Positions 35,467-48,187 of a DNA stretch of 64,000 nt are shown one piece after another. The notes below the pieces were generated by a model, which searched no databases, had not been told where the DNA came from, and saw nothing but the letters and a program-made list of their open reading frames with translations. The stretch is from assembly GCA_025786725.1 (NCBI GenBank), contig JAHLTZ010000021.1, positions 410,528 through 474,527 on the forward strand, in the 5' to 3' direction. Each line of letters starts with the position of its first letter. The first letter of the stretch is position 1. Source of the stretch: Syncephalis fuscata (taxonomy: Eukaryota > Zoopagomycota > Zoopagomycetes > Zoopagales > Piptocephalidaceae). The position numbers and the translations under genes are program-made.

Positions 35467-37128
35467 GTTGTTACACGACAGCATCCATATATACGCGGCA
35501 TAGGTCACATTGATTGCTGTTTGTTTTTGTTCTATTTAGTCATTTAGTATGCAGCATATCCCTGTACCTGTTGTTGAGCGACTTGCGGTGTTTGCCGACG
35601 AAAAGTCGCTGGTGCTGTTTGCGTCGTGCTCTCAGTGGCTGTGGCAGTGTGTTGGTATACAACAACGTGTTTGGCGACAGCGATATATACAGCACTACAC
35701 GTTTAAAGACGACGACGAAGTACAGTGGCTGTCGTGGTACGTACGCACACTGCGAGTGTCTGGCGCACTGGCAGCAACAAGCAACACGGCGATTGATGTC
35801 ACCCAGCTGAATGACCATGATATCAACTGGTTCCGTGCATTCTGTCATCGACGTGCCACCAGTGCCAACTGGCTACGAGACAAGCCATATCCAATATATG
35901 ACATAGTCGAGATACATCGGACAGTGATCAGGTTATAGTATTGCAGCGTATAAGCAATAATAGTCGTATATTAGGAGAATGTGGTGTCATTGAGCAATGC
36001 CAGCCAGTAGGAAAACCAAAACACCAACGATTTTGGCGACTACGCAAAGTATGCTGTGATGGATTTGATCCAACAGTCAATGTGGATCAGTTTTTAGTAT
36101 CGGATAAATTCGTTGTAATTGTCAGTATGCAAACAAAAACTGAGGTCAATCTTTATGAGACACCATACAATGTTCTTATCTGGCCAATACATCGAGTATC
36201 AACGATACAGCCATATTCTGCTCCTTATTTATGTAACAATGAAATGTCTATTCGTGGCCGTTGGTTATTATTTAATCATACTAAAAGAAGTTTAAATCCC
36301 AAATTACTACCATTGTCGACAACTCGTGTATTTGATATGGCTACTCGGCAAATGTGCATGGGAAGTATACAGAATAGCAACGGAACATCATTTATACAAC
36401 GAGCCACTGAAGACACTGCTACTGTATTTTATGCGTATACAGATGCAATTGATACTTTTCAAACTGTCTATTGGAGTGTATGGCAATTTTCTGTTTGCCA
36501 GCTAGAAGACAATCCTCAATGTTTAATGCAAGGCAAATGCATTATTACATACTTGTTTGATATTTATTGCCCTGTAAAAAGATTGGATGACGAGCGTGTA
36601 CTTGTTGTAAAAACTGTTGCGTGCGGTTTCGATGAATCAGCAAATGAACTAAACAGCGAAGTATTAAGCCTTGCAGTGATTTCGACTAATTGCGACAACC
36701 CAAATCAATCCATGGATAATCAAAAGCCTATTTGGGCACGTTATGTTGAGGTTATTCGTGCAATACCAATTATTACTTCCAATGCCATAGCAATAATAGC
36801 TACAGAGGAATTGTTTATATACAGCTTAGCTGATGGTACCATTTTGTCACAAATTAATATAGAAGTACTGGAATCTACATTGCCGCATTCTGGTTGGTAT
36901 AAACTAAATAATAAGTATCGAATGCAGAACTTCGTTGTTTATACTTATATGGGAGGGCATCCTCAAATAATTGATTTGATTCAGCCGACTAATAGCAAAC
37001 GACTTGGTATTGTAGATGCTGAATTGTTGGCTATCGCATCAGTGGAATCAAGCACAACAAATGCACTTGTTATGCATTCCAAAGATGGCTATAAAATAGT
37101 TGACATTTCGTGTTAATGAATACAAATA
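35467..37128 (+). repeat. Right arm of inverted repeat
   Basis: Mirror of 33162..34817. The arms diverge beyond GTTGTTACACG on the inner side and beyond AATGAATACAAATATTAT on the outer side. Confidence 0.9.
35549..37116 (+). CDS. F-box-like protein with one frame break
   Basis: The intronless frame begins MQHIPVPVVERLAVFADEKS, then LVLFASCSQWLWQCVGIQQR and VWRQRYIQHY, the helical plan of an F-box: (P-x-E-x-L)-like start, L-x-x-C-S-x-x-W and L/V-W-R. F-box proteins present substrates to SCF ubiquitin ligases. About 450 residues follow with beta-rich repeats (RFWRLRKVC, VLIWPIHRVS, SIRGRWLLFNH, TRVFDMATRQMCMGS, VYWSVWQFSVCQL, LFIYSLADGTI), suggesting a propeller-like substrate domain. After YDIVE (near 35,911) one G present in the left copy is missing, which breaks the frame; the remainder is open to the TAA at 37116. 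With one base restored the length would be 522 aa. At least three family copies lie in this window. Confidence 0.7.
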
Positions 37129-37680
37129 TTATTCAGTATATAAATATATCTGAAATGTTTTTACTGAACTTTACCATATGTTGGATTATAAATATTAGAT
37201 CACACAGTAAGAGTAATAAAAAATGATATATTTTATTGTTTGGTTACTTGATTTGCATTACGCTACCATCATTTATGTTGTTTATTTTATTAATTAAATA
37301 GCGATAGTTTTGTTTTTTTAAATATTAATATATTACAATTAGTTGCATTTAATACAACTACAGTTACATTAAACAGTTTAATAATAATATCAATGATTAG
37401 TTTACTATTTCATTTATATACTTTATTGTTATTCCACTAATACTAAACAATTTTTTAGGTTATTTAATAAGATTTGAAAGTCAAATGATTACATTTAATA
37501 TCATTTGTACAATTAAACTAAACGCTCTATCTATTGAACTAGAATTTGTTTTATTGAAAATACTCATCATTGTATATTCATTATACAAACTTACTTAAGA
37601 ACACTACATTAATTATTAGCATTTAATTAAATACATTGAACATAATTTATTATTTGGTTGGGTAATTAATATACATTAAT
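37129..37680. other. AT-rich intergenic
   Basis: About 550 bases, extremely AT-rich, between the F-box gene end and the ATG5 end (convergent genes). No gene is seen. Confidence 0.5.
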
Positions 37681-39173
37681 CTAATTATCAGGCAAATGGA
37701 TAACAACATGTAGAAAATTATCTGCATAAACAAGATGCTGTACCGCCCAGATCAACGGTGTCTCCAATGGAATAACAATACCATGCAATACTGCATACAA
37801 AGATGGTAAGGATGCAATAGCTACATCACTGGCAAGTGATTTTTTCATTTGCTCATTATCTATTGGCATTATCACGGTTATTTTAACTAACAAAATATGC
37901 AAATTATATTACCTATATTTTCACTAGAATCATCGTTAGTAGAGCTATTCTCACCAGAATCGTCAGAACTATTTTCACTGCTCGCTGTCGCATCAGTGCT
38001 GCCAGATTTTTGCATCGATGCTATTGGAAAGAGTGTAGGCAATAAATCGTGTAAAGCATCACCTAAACTTCGCTCCTCGCCTATAGTACTATTATTAGCC
38101 AATACAAATACTTAGCCATCATCTCACCTTTACTTCCAATAGCTAATATTGGCTCCTGTACAATTGGACAATCGGGCAAATATACACGTAAAGGAACAAA
38201 TCTAATGGAGGATACCTCTTTACTTGATCCATCAGCCGCCTCATTCAATACTGCCGTCTCTACTGTTGATGCTGGATCACTTTCAAATGATGTCTTTATG
38301 GGTGTCGATGGTGGCTGTGATGGTCCTTTTACACTCACTAATTTTTCATTGACTTCCAGAACCGTTCAAAATCATCTAAATTATTAAACATTTTTGCATA
38401 TTATATTATTATAACATCCTAATACACATTTTGTGTTATTTACTACCTTCTGTTAAAGATTCCCACAAAGCTGCTTGTTCCTGTTTAGGTAGACGCATAA
38501 CCTTTTTTAAAGGTCCATTACGCAATACATCCGACTATAGATTTGTAATGATTATTAACCACTAATTACCATATATTATTATCAATCTACCTCTTTGAGC
38601 ATAGACATGTAAATATCCTGCATAGTTTTTAAACTAGGTATGGCCATTTTGAGGCTGTCTTTGGGATAATTTCGAGTATGGACGGTAATTCGCCATATTT
38701 CATCAGTATTTATGCCTTTTTGCTTTGCTACTAAACTGTGGTGTACTTCCAAGTCGTAAAGTAACCCAATAGGATAATGCCTATTTATTTCAAAGGTTTT
38801 ATTTATAAATATATATATATATACATATTCAGTCATGATTCTTACCATCTAAGAGGCCGATTATTGCACGAATACCAGATATCCGAATCTTCACCGATAA
38901 ATGGCAAGTTACGCTGTACCAAAAGTTCTCGGACCAATGGCGTAGTCACTGTCAAATAGTTACATCGACGTAACAACATCTAAATAGGTTTAATCAACAA
39001 TAAATATTAGGTGGCCATGGCCATAGCAATGAATACGTTACAAAACATGGCTCTGCAGTAGTGTCGACCATGCCCGCTGCATCTAGCTCGCTGGCATCCA
39101 GCTCGAATTGCGCCGGAATAACACCAGACCAAATAGAATATGGTATAGCTGATGTTTCAGCACTTGACATCAT
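37681..39173 (-). CDS. ATG5: Autophagy protein Atg5, one frame break
   Basis: Atg5 is conjugated to Atg12 and, with Atg16, forms the E3-like complex that lipidates Atg8. Seven exons: 39042..39173, 38846..38979, 38591..38780, 38447..38534, 38128..38375, 37913..38080, 37681..37886. Family signatures: SIWSGVIPAQFEL at the start; HYPIGLLYDL; WRITVHTRNYPKDSL; MQDIYMSMLKESDVLRNG; LPKQEQAALWESL; ERFWK; FVPLRVYLPDCPIVQEPI; and the C-terminal LHGIVIPLETPLIWAVQHLV with DNFLHVVI. A Ser/Asp-rich insert (exon 6) lies in the second half. Exon lengths sum to 1166, one short of a multiple of three: after FERFWK (about 38,350) a base is missing, because the next family residues (VNEKL) are in the -1 frame. 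The conserved lysine that receives Atg12 should lie in exon 3-4 (the LKESDVLRNG context); the exact residue needs alignment. Confidence 0.9.
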
Positions 39174-39400
39174 AAAGATAGCTGTAAACTTATAGAAAAG
39201 AACGAATAAATGAACAAAAAAGAATGTAGAGATGACACTAAGATAGAAAATAGGACACTGTGTAGTCTACTTCAACTCCTTTCTTTGTTGGTTCAAAATA
39301 CTTGCACTATTACGGCTAGGATTACTGTCACTGTTATTGTTATCACTATTGCTCCATTTTATTATAGTTGAACAGACATTCGAACATTGAGCTTACGATC
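39174..39400. promoter_or_regulatory. Divergent promoter ATG5 / TAF10
   Basis: 227 bases between two outward start codons. The TAF10-proximal half is TTATTG/CACT-rich. No factor site is assigned. Confidence 0.5.
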
Positions 39401-40035
39401 ATGGCTTCGTCTTCTTCAGATGCCAATATAAATATGGATATTGATGCAGCGGCCACGGCTGATGCATCACTATCTCGACGTGAAGAAGAAATGCTTAGAC
39501 GTGATCGCACACTGGCCGAGACTTTACTACTTATGGACAACTGTCGGCCTATTGTAAGTAGCAATATAGACTGGCTACTGTTAAATGGCTATGCAATACA
39601 ATTGCTTATACTGTATACAAAATCGTTGATAGATTCCCGATGCTGTAACCGACTACTATTTATCGCGAGCTGGTCTCGATTGCCAGGATATACGCATGTA
39701 AGTAGAATATAATAAAGCGATCATATATATATATATAGAATAGAATAGAATAGAATATTAAACAACAGTATAGTAAACGCCTACTTGCACTAGCAGCTCA
39801 AAAATTCATATCGGATGTGGCCACTGATGCCTATCAATACTGTAAAATTCGTCAGCAAACTAACCGTGACAAGCGTAAAGCAAGTAGATTTAATTTTATT
39901 AATTTATCAACTAATAATAGCCAATTTATTTAAACTGTTAATTAGGATCGTCGAACGGTATTGACTATGGAAGACTTATCGTCGGCTCTTAACGAACATG
40001 GTATTAATGTACGCAAACCAGAATATTATATGTAA
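39401..40035 (+). CDS. TAF10: TFIID/SAGA subunit Taf10
   Basis: Histone-fold subunit shared by TFIID and SAGA. Exons 39401..39553, 39633..39697, 39774..39879 and 39946..40035 give 137 aa. An acidic/Ser-rich head (MASSSSDANINMDIDAAATA) is followed by the Taf10 core: LLMDNCRPIIPDAVTDYYLS, RAGLDCQDIR, IKRLLALAAQKFISDVATDA, YQYCKIRQQ, TVLTMEDLSSALNEHGINV and RKPEYYM at the C-terminus. The match is end to end, so identity is secure. Intron 3 (39880..39945) uses a GC donor (GCAAGT); a GT reading would break the frame. Confidence 0.93.
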
Positions 40036-40129
40036 TTGCTTTATGTTTTTCTTTGTTTCTTGAAATAAAAAACATTGAGAAATATATTTATTCATTGTTG
40101 ACAAGAAGGAGGAGCATGTAGAAGGCAAT

Positions 40130-42068
<1,939 letters not shown>

Positions 42069-42824
42069 AGGTCAGTCTTAAAGACAGCAGCTACAATAAC
42101 CAAAACGTAAGAAAACGAGGAGAAGGACAGGAGAAGAAAAGAGTGGCGTGTCAGTATAAGGCGGCCTCTATATGGATTTCCAAATGATAAGACAGATAGG
42201 CCCTTAAAGACTGGTGTAACCCACTGTGGATGGTGTCGACGCAAATGTGTCTAGAACAGATCATTGAATGGACGAATAGATAGAAGGATAGATAGCTATT
42301 AGATAGTCCATACAATATAGATATTTATACTGCTGTTATCATCATTAATAAGATAAAGACAATGTCGTCATTGATTTATCTTGCTGTATAACGGAATAAC
42401 AAACTATAATTCATTGGATACATGATCTAAGGGGAGATGCTATATAGACTGGTCAATGCACGTTTTATCTAGTATGTTCTACTGGAACACGTGTTGGCAA
42501 GAATGGTTTCATTATACAGAAGAAAGAGATAGATAGATAGATAACTAGAGGATAGAGGCATAGTCACAATAAAATAACACTTATCAATCTACAACAAAGT
42601 AGAGACAAGATAGGCCATTTGTTCAAAAAATGAACGCCTTTTCTGTCAAATAAAAATATTGATTGTGTTGTTATTAAAGTGCTTTATATATATTTATTTT
42701 AACACTAGGATTTATATCGTCATTCAATTATTAAACAACTTGTAAACAAATACCACTTGACATTTGTTATTATTATTATTGCTCATTAGATTACGCGTTT
42801 GTCTATTCTTTGTTATAAGAAGCA
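42069..42824. promoter_or_regulatory. Divergent promoter region UGP1 / METTL22-like, GATA repeats
   Basis: About 750 bases between divergent genes. GATA/TAGA tetranucleotide runs occur near 42,275-42,300 and 42,528-42,545, with another in the first UGP1 intron (about 41,868-41,893). No gene is seen. Confidence 0.5.
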
Positions 42825-43365
42825 ATGGTAACAACAAGAAAGCGACAGCGCGAATCTGTTTGTAAAGATGGTGACGGAGATGGCGACGACAGCCATACGG
42901 ATAAACGTTACATTTTAGACGAGGGTCCTTCGGTGCGTCCGCAGCATACTAATAATAGTACGGATATTATGGAGTCGGGGTTGGTGGAAAATCCAGCAGA
43001 ACAAAATGAAACGTCCGAGGCGACGACAGAAGATGTCATGGAAGATGTCTCAGATTTGTATTTGTCGGACGTTCATTTAGCACCAGAAAATGGATCAGTG
43101 GATGGAAAATGGCGTTGGTGGATCTTGACAACCAAAGAACTTAAGGATAGCAATAACAATGAAAATAAAAATGATAGTATGGACGGTAATGAAAACAATA
43201 CAATACAATGGACAGGTACAACACAATCAATTGCACCTTCAAAGCAAGATATTTCTGAACAAGAATCGATATCTGACGCTAATCGTCCAATAGTACTACG
43301 ATTTCGATTTGGAACAGATTTAGAAACGTTGGTAAGTAATGTATATGTTTGTAAATACACTATTC

Positions 43366-43398
<33 letters not shown>

Positions 43399-44364
43399 GG
43401 AGAACAAGTATGGGCAGGGGCATTGTTATTGGCCGATTATCTTGTAGAATATCATACGGCATTATTTACAAAAGAAAGTAAAGCTACCGTATTGGAACTG
43501 GGCGCAGGCACGGGATTGTGTAGCATTCTACTCCATCGATTAGGTGTTGATCGCGTATTTTGTACTGGTATGTTATTAGTGTAGTTTATTTACAAGAAAA
43601 GTGCTTAATTATAGCCATATAGATGCAAATCCTCAAGTATTGCGTAACTGTCAGTACAATATTGAATATAATTGTTCTACAAACGGTGATAGCAATGGTG
43701 TAGTTGTACGTAATTTGGATTGGCTACAAGCACCGGATTGGTTGACCAATAGTGAGACAAAGCCATTAAATGATCCAGGTAAAATGTTCACATTATAGTC
43801 AATGAACATTTATTAATATGTTATAACAGAAATGAGGGATTTTGAATGGACCGAACAAGATATTGCATGTGTGACTTCTGCAACTCAAGTGTTTGTAGCA
43901 GCTGATGGTTAGATAAATAGCATCGGTTTATTGATTAATTAACAAGTTAAATACTATATTTAGTTATTTACGACGATACAGCAACAGCTGCATTCTTGGA
44001 TATTGCATCTCAATTATTGCGACCATCATTGCTATTTAAATCCAGTGATCGTGTATTATACGTAGCTTCTGAGAAACGGTAAGTTAGATAATAATATTTA
44101 CACCAGAATTACTAAATACGTGTTAGTATTAATTTTTCATTGGATGAATTACGAGTTACGGCTGTTGCTCATGATCACTTTTTTCGTGAATTACGTAAAT
44201 ATCCTTGTTTGCAAGTGGACACCGACATAGATATTGAGGCTATTCCTCAGAGATTCTCATATACACGTAGTGATAATCTTGTAAGCAGTATTTTTATTTA
44301 ATTAACGCATTTACTGATTTTTTTAATTCAGGTATTATGGAAAATTACATGGAATGACAAATAG
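42825..44364 (+). CDS. METTL22-like protein methyltransferase
   Basis: Seven exons: 42825..43331, 43400..43567, 43623..43778, 43830..43907, 43964..44078, 44127..44280, 44332..44364. A disordered acidic head (MVTTRKRQRESVCKDGDGDG) leads to WRWWILTTKEL and RFRFGTDLETL. The catalytic part follows: EQVWAGALLLADYLVEYHTA; motif I VLELGAGTGLCSILLHRLG; DANPQVLRNCQYNIEYN; VVVRNLDWLQAPDW; motif IV-like VFVAADVIYDDTATAAFLD; LLFKSSDRVLYVASEKR. This is the family-16 seven-beta-strand lysine methyltransferase pattern, closest to METTL22 (KIN17 methyltransferase in humans). The exon 1/exon 2 phase does not fit: exon 1 ends in phase 0 but exon 2 needs one base from it, so a base is probably missing near the donor (43,331). 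The intron there holds an (AAT)n tract. Confidence 0.8.
43366..43398 (+). repeat. (AAT)n microsatellite in intron
   Basis: About 11 AAT units lie directly against the acceptor of intron 1 of the METTL22-like gene and supply its AATAG end. Confidence 0.85.
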
Positions 44365-45613
44365 TAAAGAAAAAATGTTGGTTGGCATTTACTTTGCACT
44401 CTCCTTCCCCCTACTCTAGTCCAATCAATGTTTTTACGCAATTAAGCATAATGATTTAAGTAATTGATTTGTGTTTAAATTATTATTCTCAATAAATATT
44501 AATGTAATATTATTACTTATTATCATTTCCATAAAATAGCATCAAATGTAATAGAAAATTGTATTAGTAATAATATTAAGCATTTCAATAAAGAGTGTAA
44601 CATACCATTTGATTTTATCAAAACATTTGAGACTGATCATTGTTGTTGTTGGTCATGTGTAGAAAGACTAATTGAACATTTATAGAAGCCATATGGTTAT
44701 GATCCCATGTCATTCTGCATTTGTTGTTATTGCATCTATGTACAGCATGGATTATTGCATCTGAATGGTCTGTTTCATTTTCTAATTTCTACTATTGCAT
44801 TATGGGCATATTTATGATGCAGGATTAATATTAATATAACTATTATAAATGTCGTTTATTAAACAGCCACTTTCCCTATAGCCAATCTGACTAAATAAAT
44901 GGCATTTGAGCAATTAATATCATAGTGACAATGTATATATTAAAATGATAATAATGATACCTAATTAAACAATTAGATTAATAAACCAATAAACAAACAA
45001 ACGATTAATTGACTACTTAAATAACTAAAAGTATGATTTAAAGGATTGAAATGGTGAAATGGTTAAAAGTAGGAACACAATATAAGATAGCTTGGGATAT
45101 ATAATCATACAGCATAGAATGAATAGACAAAAGGCAATAGATGAATAATAATAACAGCAAAGCTATAATATATGTGACTGAGTGAGAGCAATGAACTAAA
45201 TGAATTGAAATTCATAACAAATATAACTAGCAATAGACAGTTTTATTAGTAGTGTATGATGATCATATAATTCAGCATTAATTAGCAGTGCCATTTGAAG
45301 GAAAAGATCAATTATACTGAATGTCATTTGATCTTCGGAGCTACTCACTATTGTAGAACATGCTCAGCAATAAATAATGTATTATGAAAAATTAAAGCCA
45401 TTTAATATTAAATGTTATTATTATAGAGCAACTGCCAATAAAGTATGGAGTGTAATAGAAAAATACAATAAGTCTATTTTCTTAAGAACAAGTGTAGTTA
45501 TAAAAGGTGGCATTATTAAAATAATAAAGCATAATCATATTTTAAAAGATAGAGCAACAAGCCAGTAATTTAAATGAATGAATAAATAGTACGATGCTAA
45601 TGCCAGTAGAAAC
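44365..45613. other. AT-rich intergenic
   Basis: About 1.25 kb, AT-rich and rich in ATTAATTA-like strings. A 63-codon frame at 45,377..45,568 (+) has no supporting features. Nothing else is seen. Confidence 0.5.
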
Positions 45614-45905
45614 ATGCACAGTGTATCCAGTACAATGGCCGGTGGTGAATCAAGGCTTTCTCATTTCTACCACCTATTACTACAAGAAATTAAATTGACG
45701 CTGTTGCATCAACATCATAATCAAACTATAGCATTTTATTGTAAGTAACCTAAAATACTATTTAGCATTGATTAACATCGAATATTAAAAAATAGTGCAG
45801 ACTGATTCATCTCCAATTAGTTCAATTAAAGTTGATGTGGCACTGCTTCAACAAATAACACTTTTCAGTATTAAAACTGATCGACGGTTACTATTCGAGC
45901 TATGA
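45614..45905 (+). CDS. Unrecognised two-exon 78-aa protein
   Basis: Two exons, 45614..45740 and 45796..45905, joined by a clean 55-nt intron (GTAAGT...AATAG), give an in-frame 78-aa product with a TGA stop. It begins MHSVSSTMAGGESRLSHFYH and ends in TLFSIKTDRRLLFEL. A second ATG lies at residue 8. The N-terminal half looks helical (FYHLLLQEIKLTLLHQHHNQ); the second half is rich in alternating hydrophobic residues. There is no signal peptide or transmembrane segment. I do not recognise a family; a small complex subunit is plausible. Too short for usual ORF finders because it is split. Total length divisible by three and good splice sites support it. Confidence 0.55.
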
Positions 45906-46550
45906 ATCTTTTTGTCCTTCAGTTTGAGGCTAAGAGCCCAAAGTACAATATATTTTATATAGTAATACAAATCCTACATTTATATCAAGGCTGTTGATTT
46001 CATTTATATAATAACTATTTAGTAATTAAATAATTCCTTTATCGATTAAGTATATTTATTATGAACTAAACGAATCGCTTTAAATTTTAACACATTATAT
46101 GCCAAGACAATATTTATGATAATCATTTCATTCGATCACATATTTCGTCGCTAAACACATATAAATTCTTAAAATTAATTACTTATACCGTGCCTTTCTA
46201 CCAATCCAGTTCTTATCGTTATTAACTTGTATCTTCGGCATTACAGCATACTATTTATAGAAGAAAGTCATAGTCCCAAATAGTCCTTTATATATAAAAA
46301 ACCTGTAAAGATATCCACTTGTTTTATGAACGAATTCTGCGACAGTGTATCATTGTCAATATCCTGTTTGAATGCATAACTTTACATGAATGGAATAAGC
46401 TGGTGTAACTATACCTATCTAGAAAGAATTTCCACGATATCCGGTATTTAAATAGACTTCAGTTTTCGTCATCTTAGTGTGGTTGAAATCCCGCCTTTTT
46501 TCTACCTCAATAACCACTTTTCTATTGACCACTTTTTATCTATTGTTAAA
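45906..46550. other. Intergenic, CAX promoter
   Basis: About 640 bases without coding signal. The part nearest the CAX start is C/T-rich on the + strand and likely holds its promoter and leader. Confidence 0.5.
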
Positions 46551-47957
46551 ATGAGTCGAGAAACCAACCGACAAGCCACGCGTGTAGCGCGACTAGCGTC
46601 CATGTCACGCGGCCCAGACTCGCCTGGCTTTCTCGCTCTGCCGTCACCAAGCTTAATATTGGCAGACACTGATGACCAAAGCATGTTGGATCCATACTTC
46701 CATCCGACGCCTACACTAGCTTTTTCTTTCTACAATTTCTTCCTTGGCTCCTATGCTAATATACTACTTTTGGCGAGTCCTTTAGGGTTTATTGCATACT
46801 ATGCTGGTTGGAGCGGGACATGGATATTCACGCTGAATTTCCTAGCAATTATTCCGCTAGCTAGTATGTTAGGCTATGCCACGGAAGAAATTGCTTTGCG
46901 CTTTGGCGAAACCATTGGTGGATTGTTGAATGCAACATTCGGTAATGCTGTAGAATTGATCATTGCCATTGTTGCTGTCAAAGATGGTTTAATTCGTGTT
47001 GTGCAAGCATCGTTGCTTGGCTCAATTCTTTCAAATTTGTTATTGGTAAGAAGGATTGATATTATAGAAATGGATATGTAGCTAACAGCAATAATTGAAT
47101 AATTAGGTACTTGGCTTTTGCTTCTTGCTTGGCGGATGTAAATACTCTGAACAAACGTTCAGTTTAACTGCTGCTTCAAACTACGCTTCTTTATTGGCAT
47201 TGAGTTGTTTGTCGTTGCTCATTCCAGCTGCTTTCTGGATGACCTTGGCCGATCACGACAAAGCCAGTGAAGCCGTGCTTCAATTGTCGCACATTTCAGC
47301 CATCTTTTTGTTAATTATCTATTTGCTCTTCCTTTACTTCCAATTACACACGCATGCTCATCTTTATGAAACTGTTCAAGAAGAAGTAGTTGTAGACACC
47401 CGCCATCCATTGCACAACGATAACTTATCTGATGATGGCCAAAGCGCTCAACTTAAGGAACAAGATGAGGATGATGATAATGAGTATCCAACACTCACAT
47501 TGTCATTTGCTATGGCAGCACTTGTTGGCGTTACTATTCTTGTTTCCTTCCATGCTGACATGCTTGTAGCAGCTATCGAGTCCATCACTAAGGGCGGTGT
47601 ACTTACTGACACGTTTGTTGGTTTGATTCTACTTCCAATCGTCGGTAATGCCGCCGAACATATGACTGCCGTTACTACCGCCATGAAAAACAAGATGGAT
47701 TTAGCTATTGGTGTTGCACTTGGTTCTAGTATGCAGATTGCTTTGCTTGTCACTCCATTGCTGGTTATCATTGGCTGGATCATTGGCCAACCAATGACTT
47801 TGTTCTTCCATGGCTTTGAAACTGTTGTAATGTTGTTTCTGTGCTTATCACCAACTATCTTATTATGGATGGCAAGAGTAACTGGCTGGAAGGCGCTATG
47901 TTGTTGGGAACCTATGCAATTGTCGCTGTCGCTTTCTTCTACTACCCTGAGGCTTAA
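46551..47957 (+). CDS. VCX1: Vacuolar Ca2+/H+ exchanger (CAX/Vcx1), one frame break
   Basis: Proton-driven Ca2+ importer of the vacuole. Exons 46551..47045 and 47107..47957 (one base short of a whole number of codons; 448 aa expected). The two alpha-repeats are clear: [20 protein letters not shown] with [18 protein letters not shown], and [20 protein letters not shown] with [20 protein letters not shown]. The acidic loop between halves ([20 protein letters not shown]) is typical of CAX proteins. The N-terminus carries a hydrophilic leader before the first membrane span. At about 47,834 the sequence reads ATGTTGTTTCTG where the orphan exon at 59,150 reads ATGTTCGTTTCTG; the missing C moves the final ~38 residues ([20 protein letters not shown] ... 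FFYYPEA) out of frame. I take the stop at 47957 as the real end. Confidence 0.9.
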
Positions 47958-47974
47958 TTACTGTTTTTATGCAA

Positions 47975-48135
47975 ATGTTTGTGTAAATTGCTATTAAATA
48001 CGCTATTAACTGCTACGGCATAAGAAAACATTTAAATTGTTATTATCAATAGACAAATATTTGTGTAAATTGCCATTAACTACATGATTAATTGTTATGG
48101 CATAAAATGCTTAGATTGTTATTATCAATATGCAA
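47975..48135. repeat. Direct duplication of ~80 bp in CAX 3' flank
   Basis: Two adjacent imperfect copies share TGTGTAAATTGC(T/C)ATTAA, GGCATAA and ATTGTTATTATCAATA in the same order and spacing. It is a local tandem duplication in the 3' UTR/intergenic DNA. Confidence 0.75.
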
Positions 48136-48187
48136 AACGCGTACAATAAGAAACATAGTCACGTCAATAATGAGTATTAAATTTAAA

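Noticed and set aside
39879-39946. Frameshift in TAF10 at exon 3/4
   Set aside because: A GC-AG intron starting GCAAGT gives the right phase and conserved residues.
45377-45568. 63-codon frame on the + strand
   Set aside because: No features beyond being open in AT-rich DNA.
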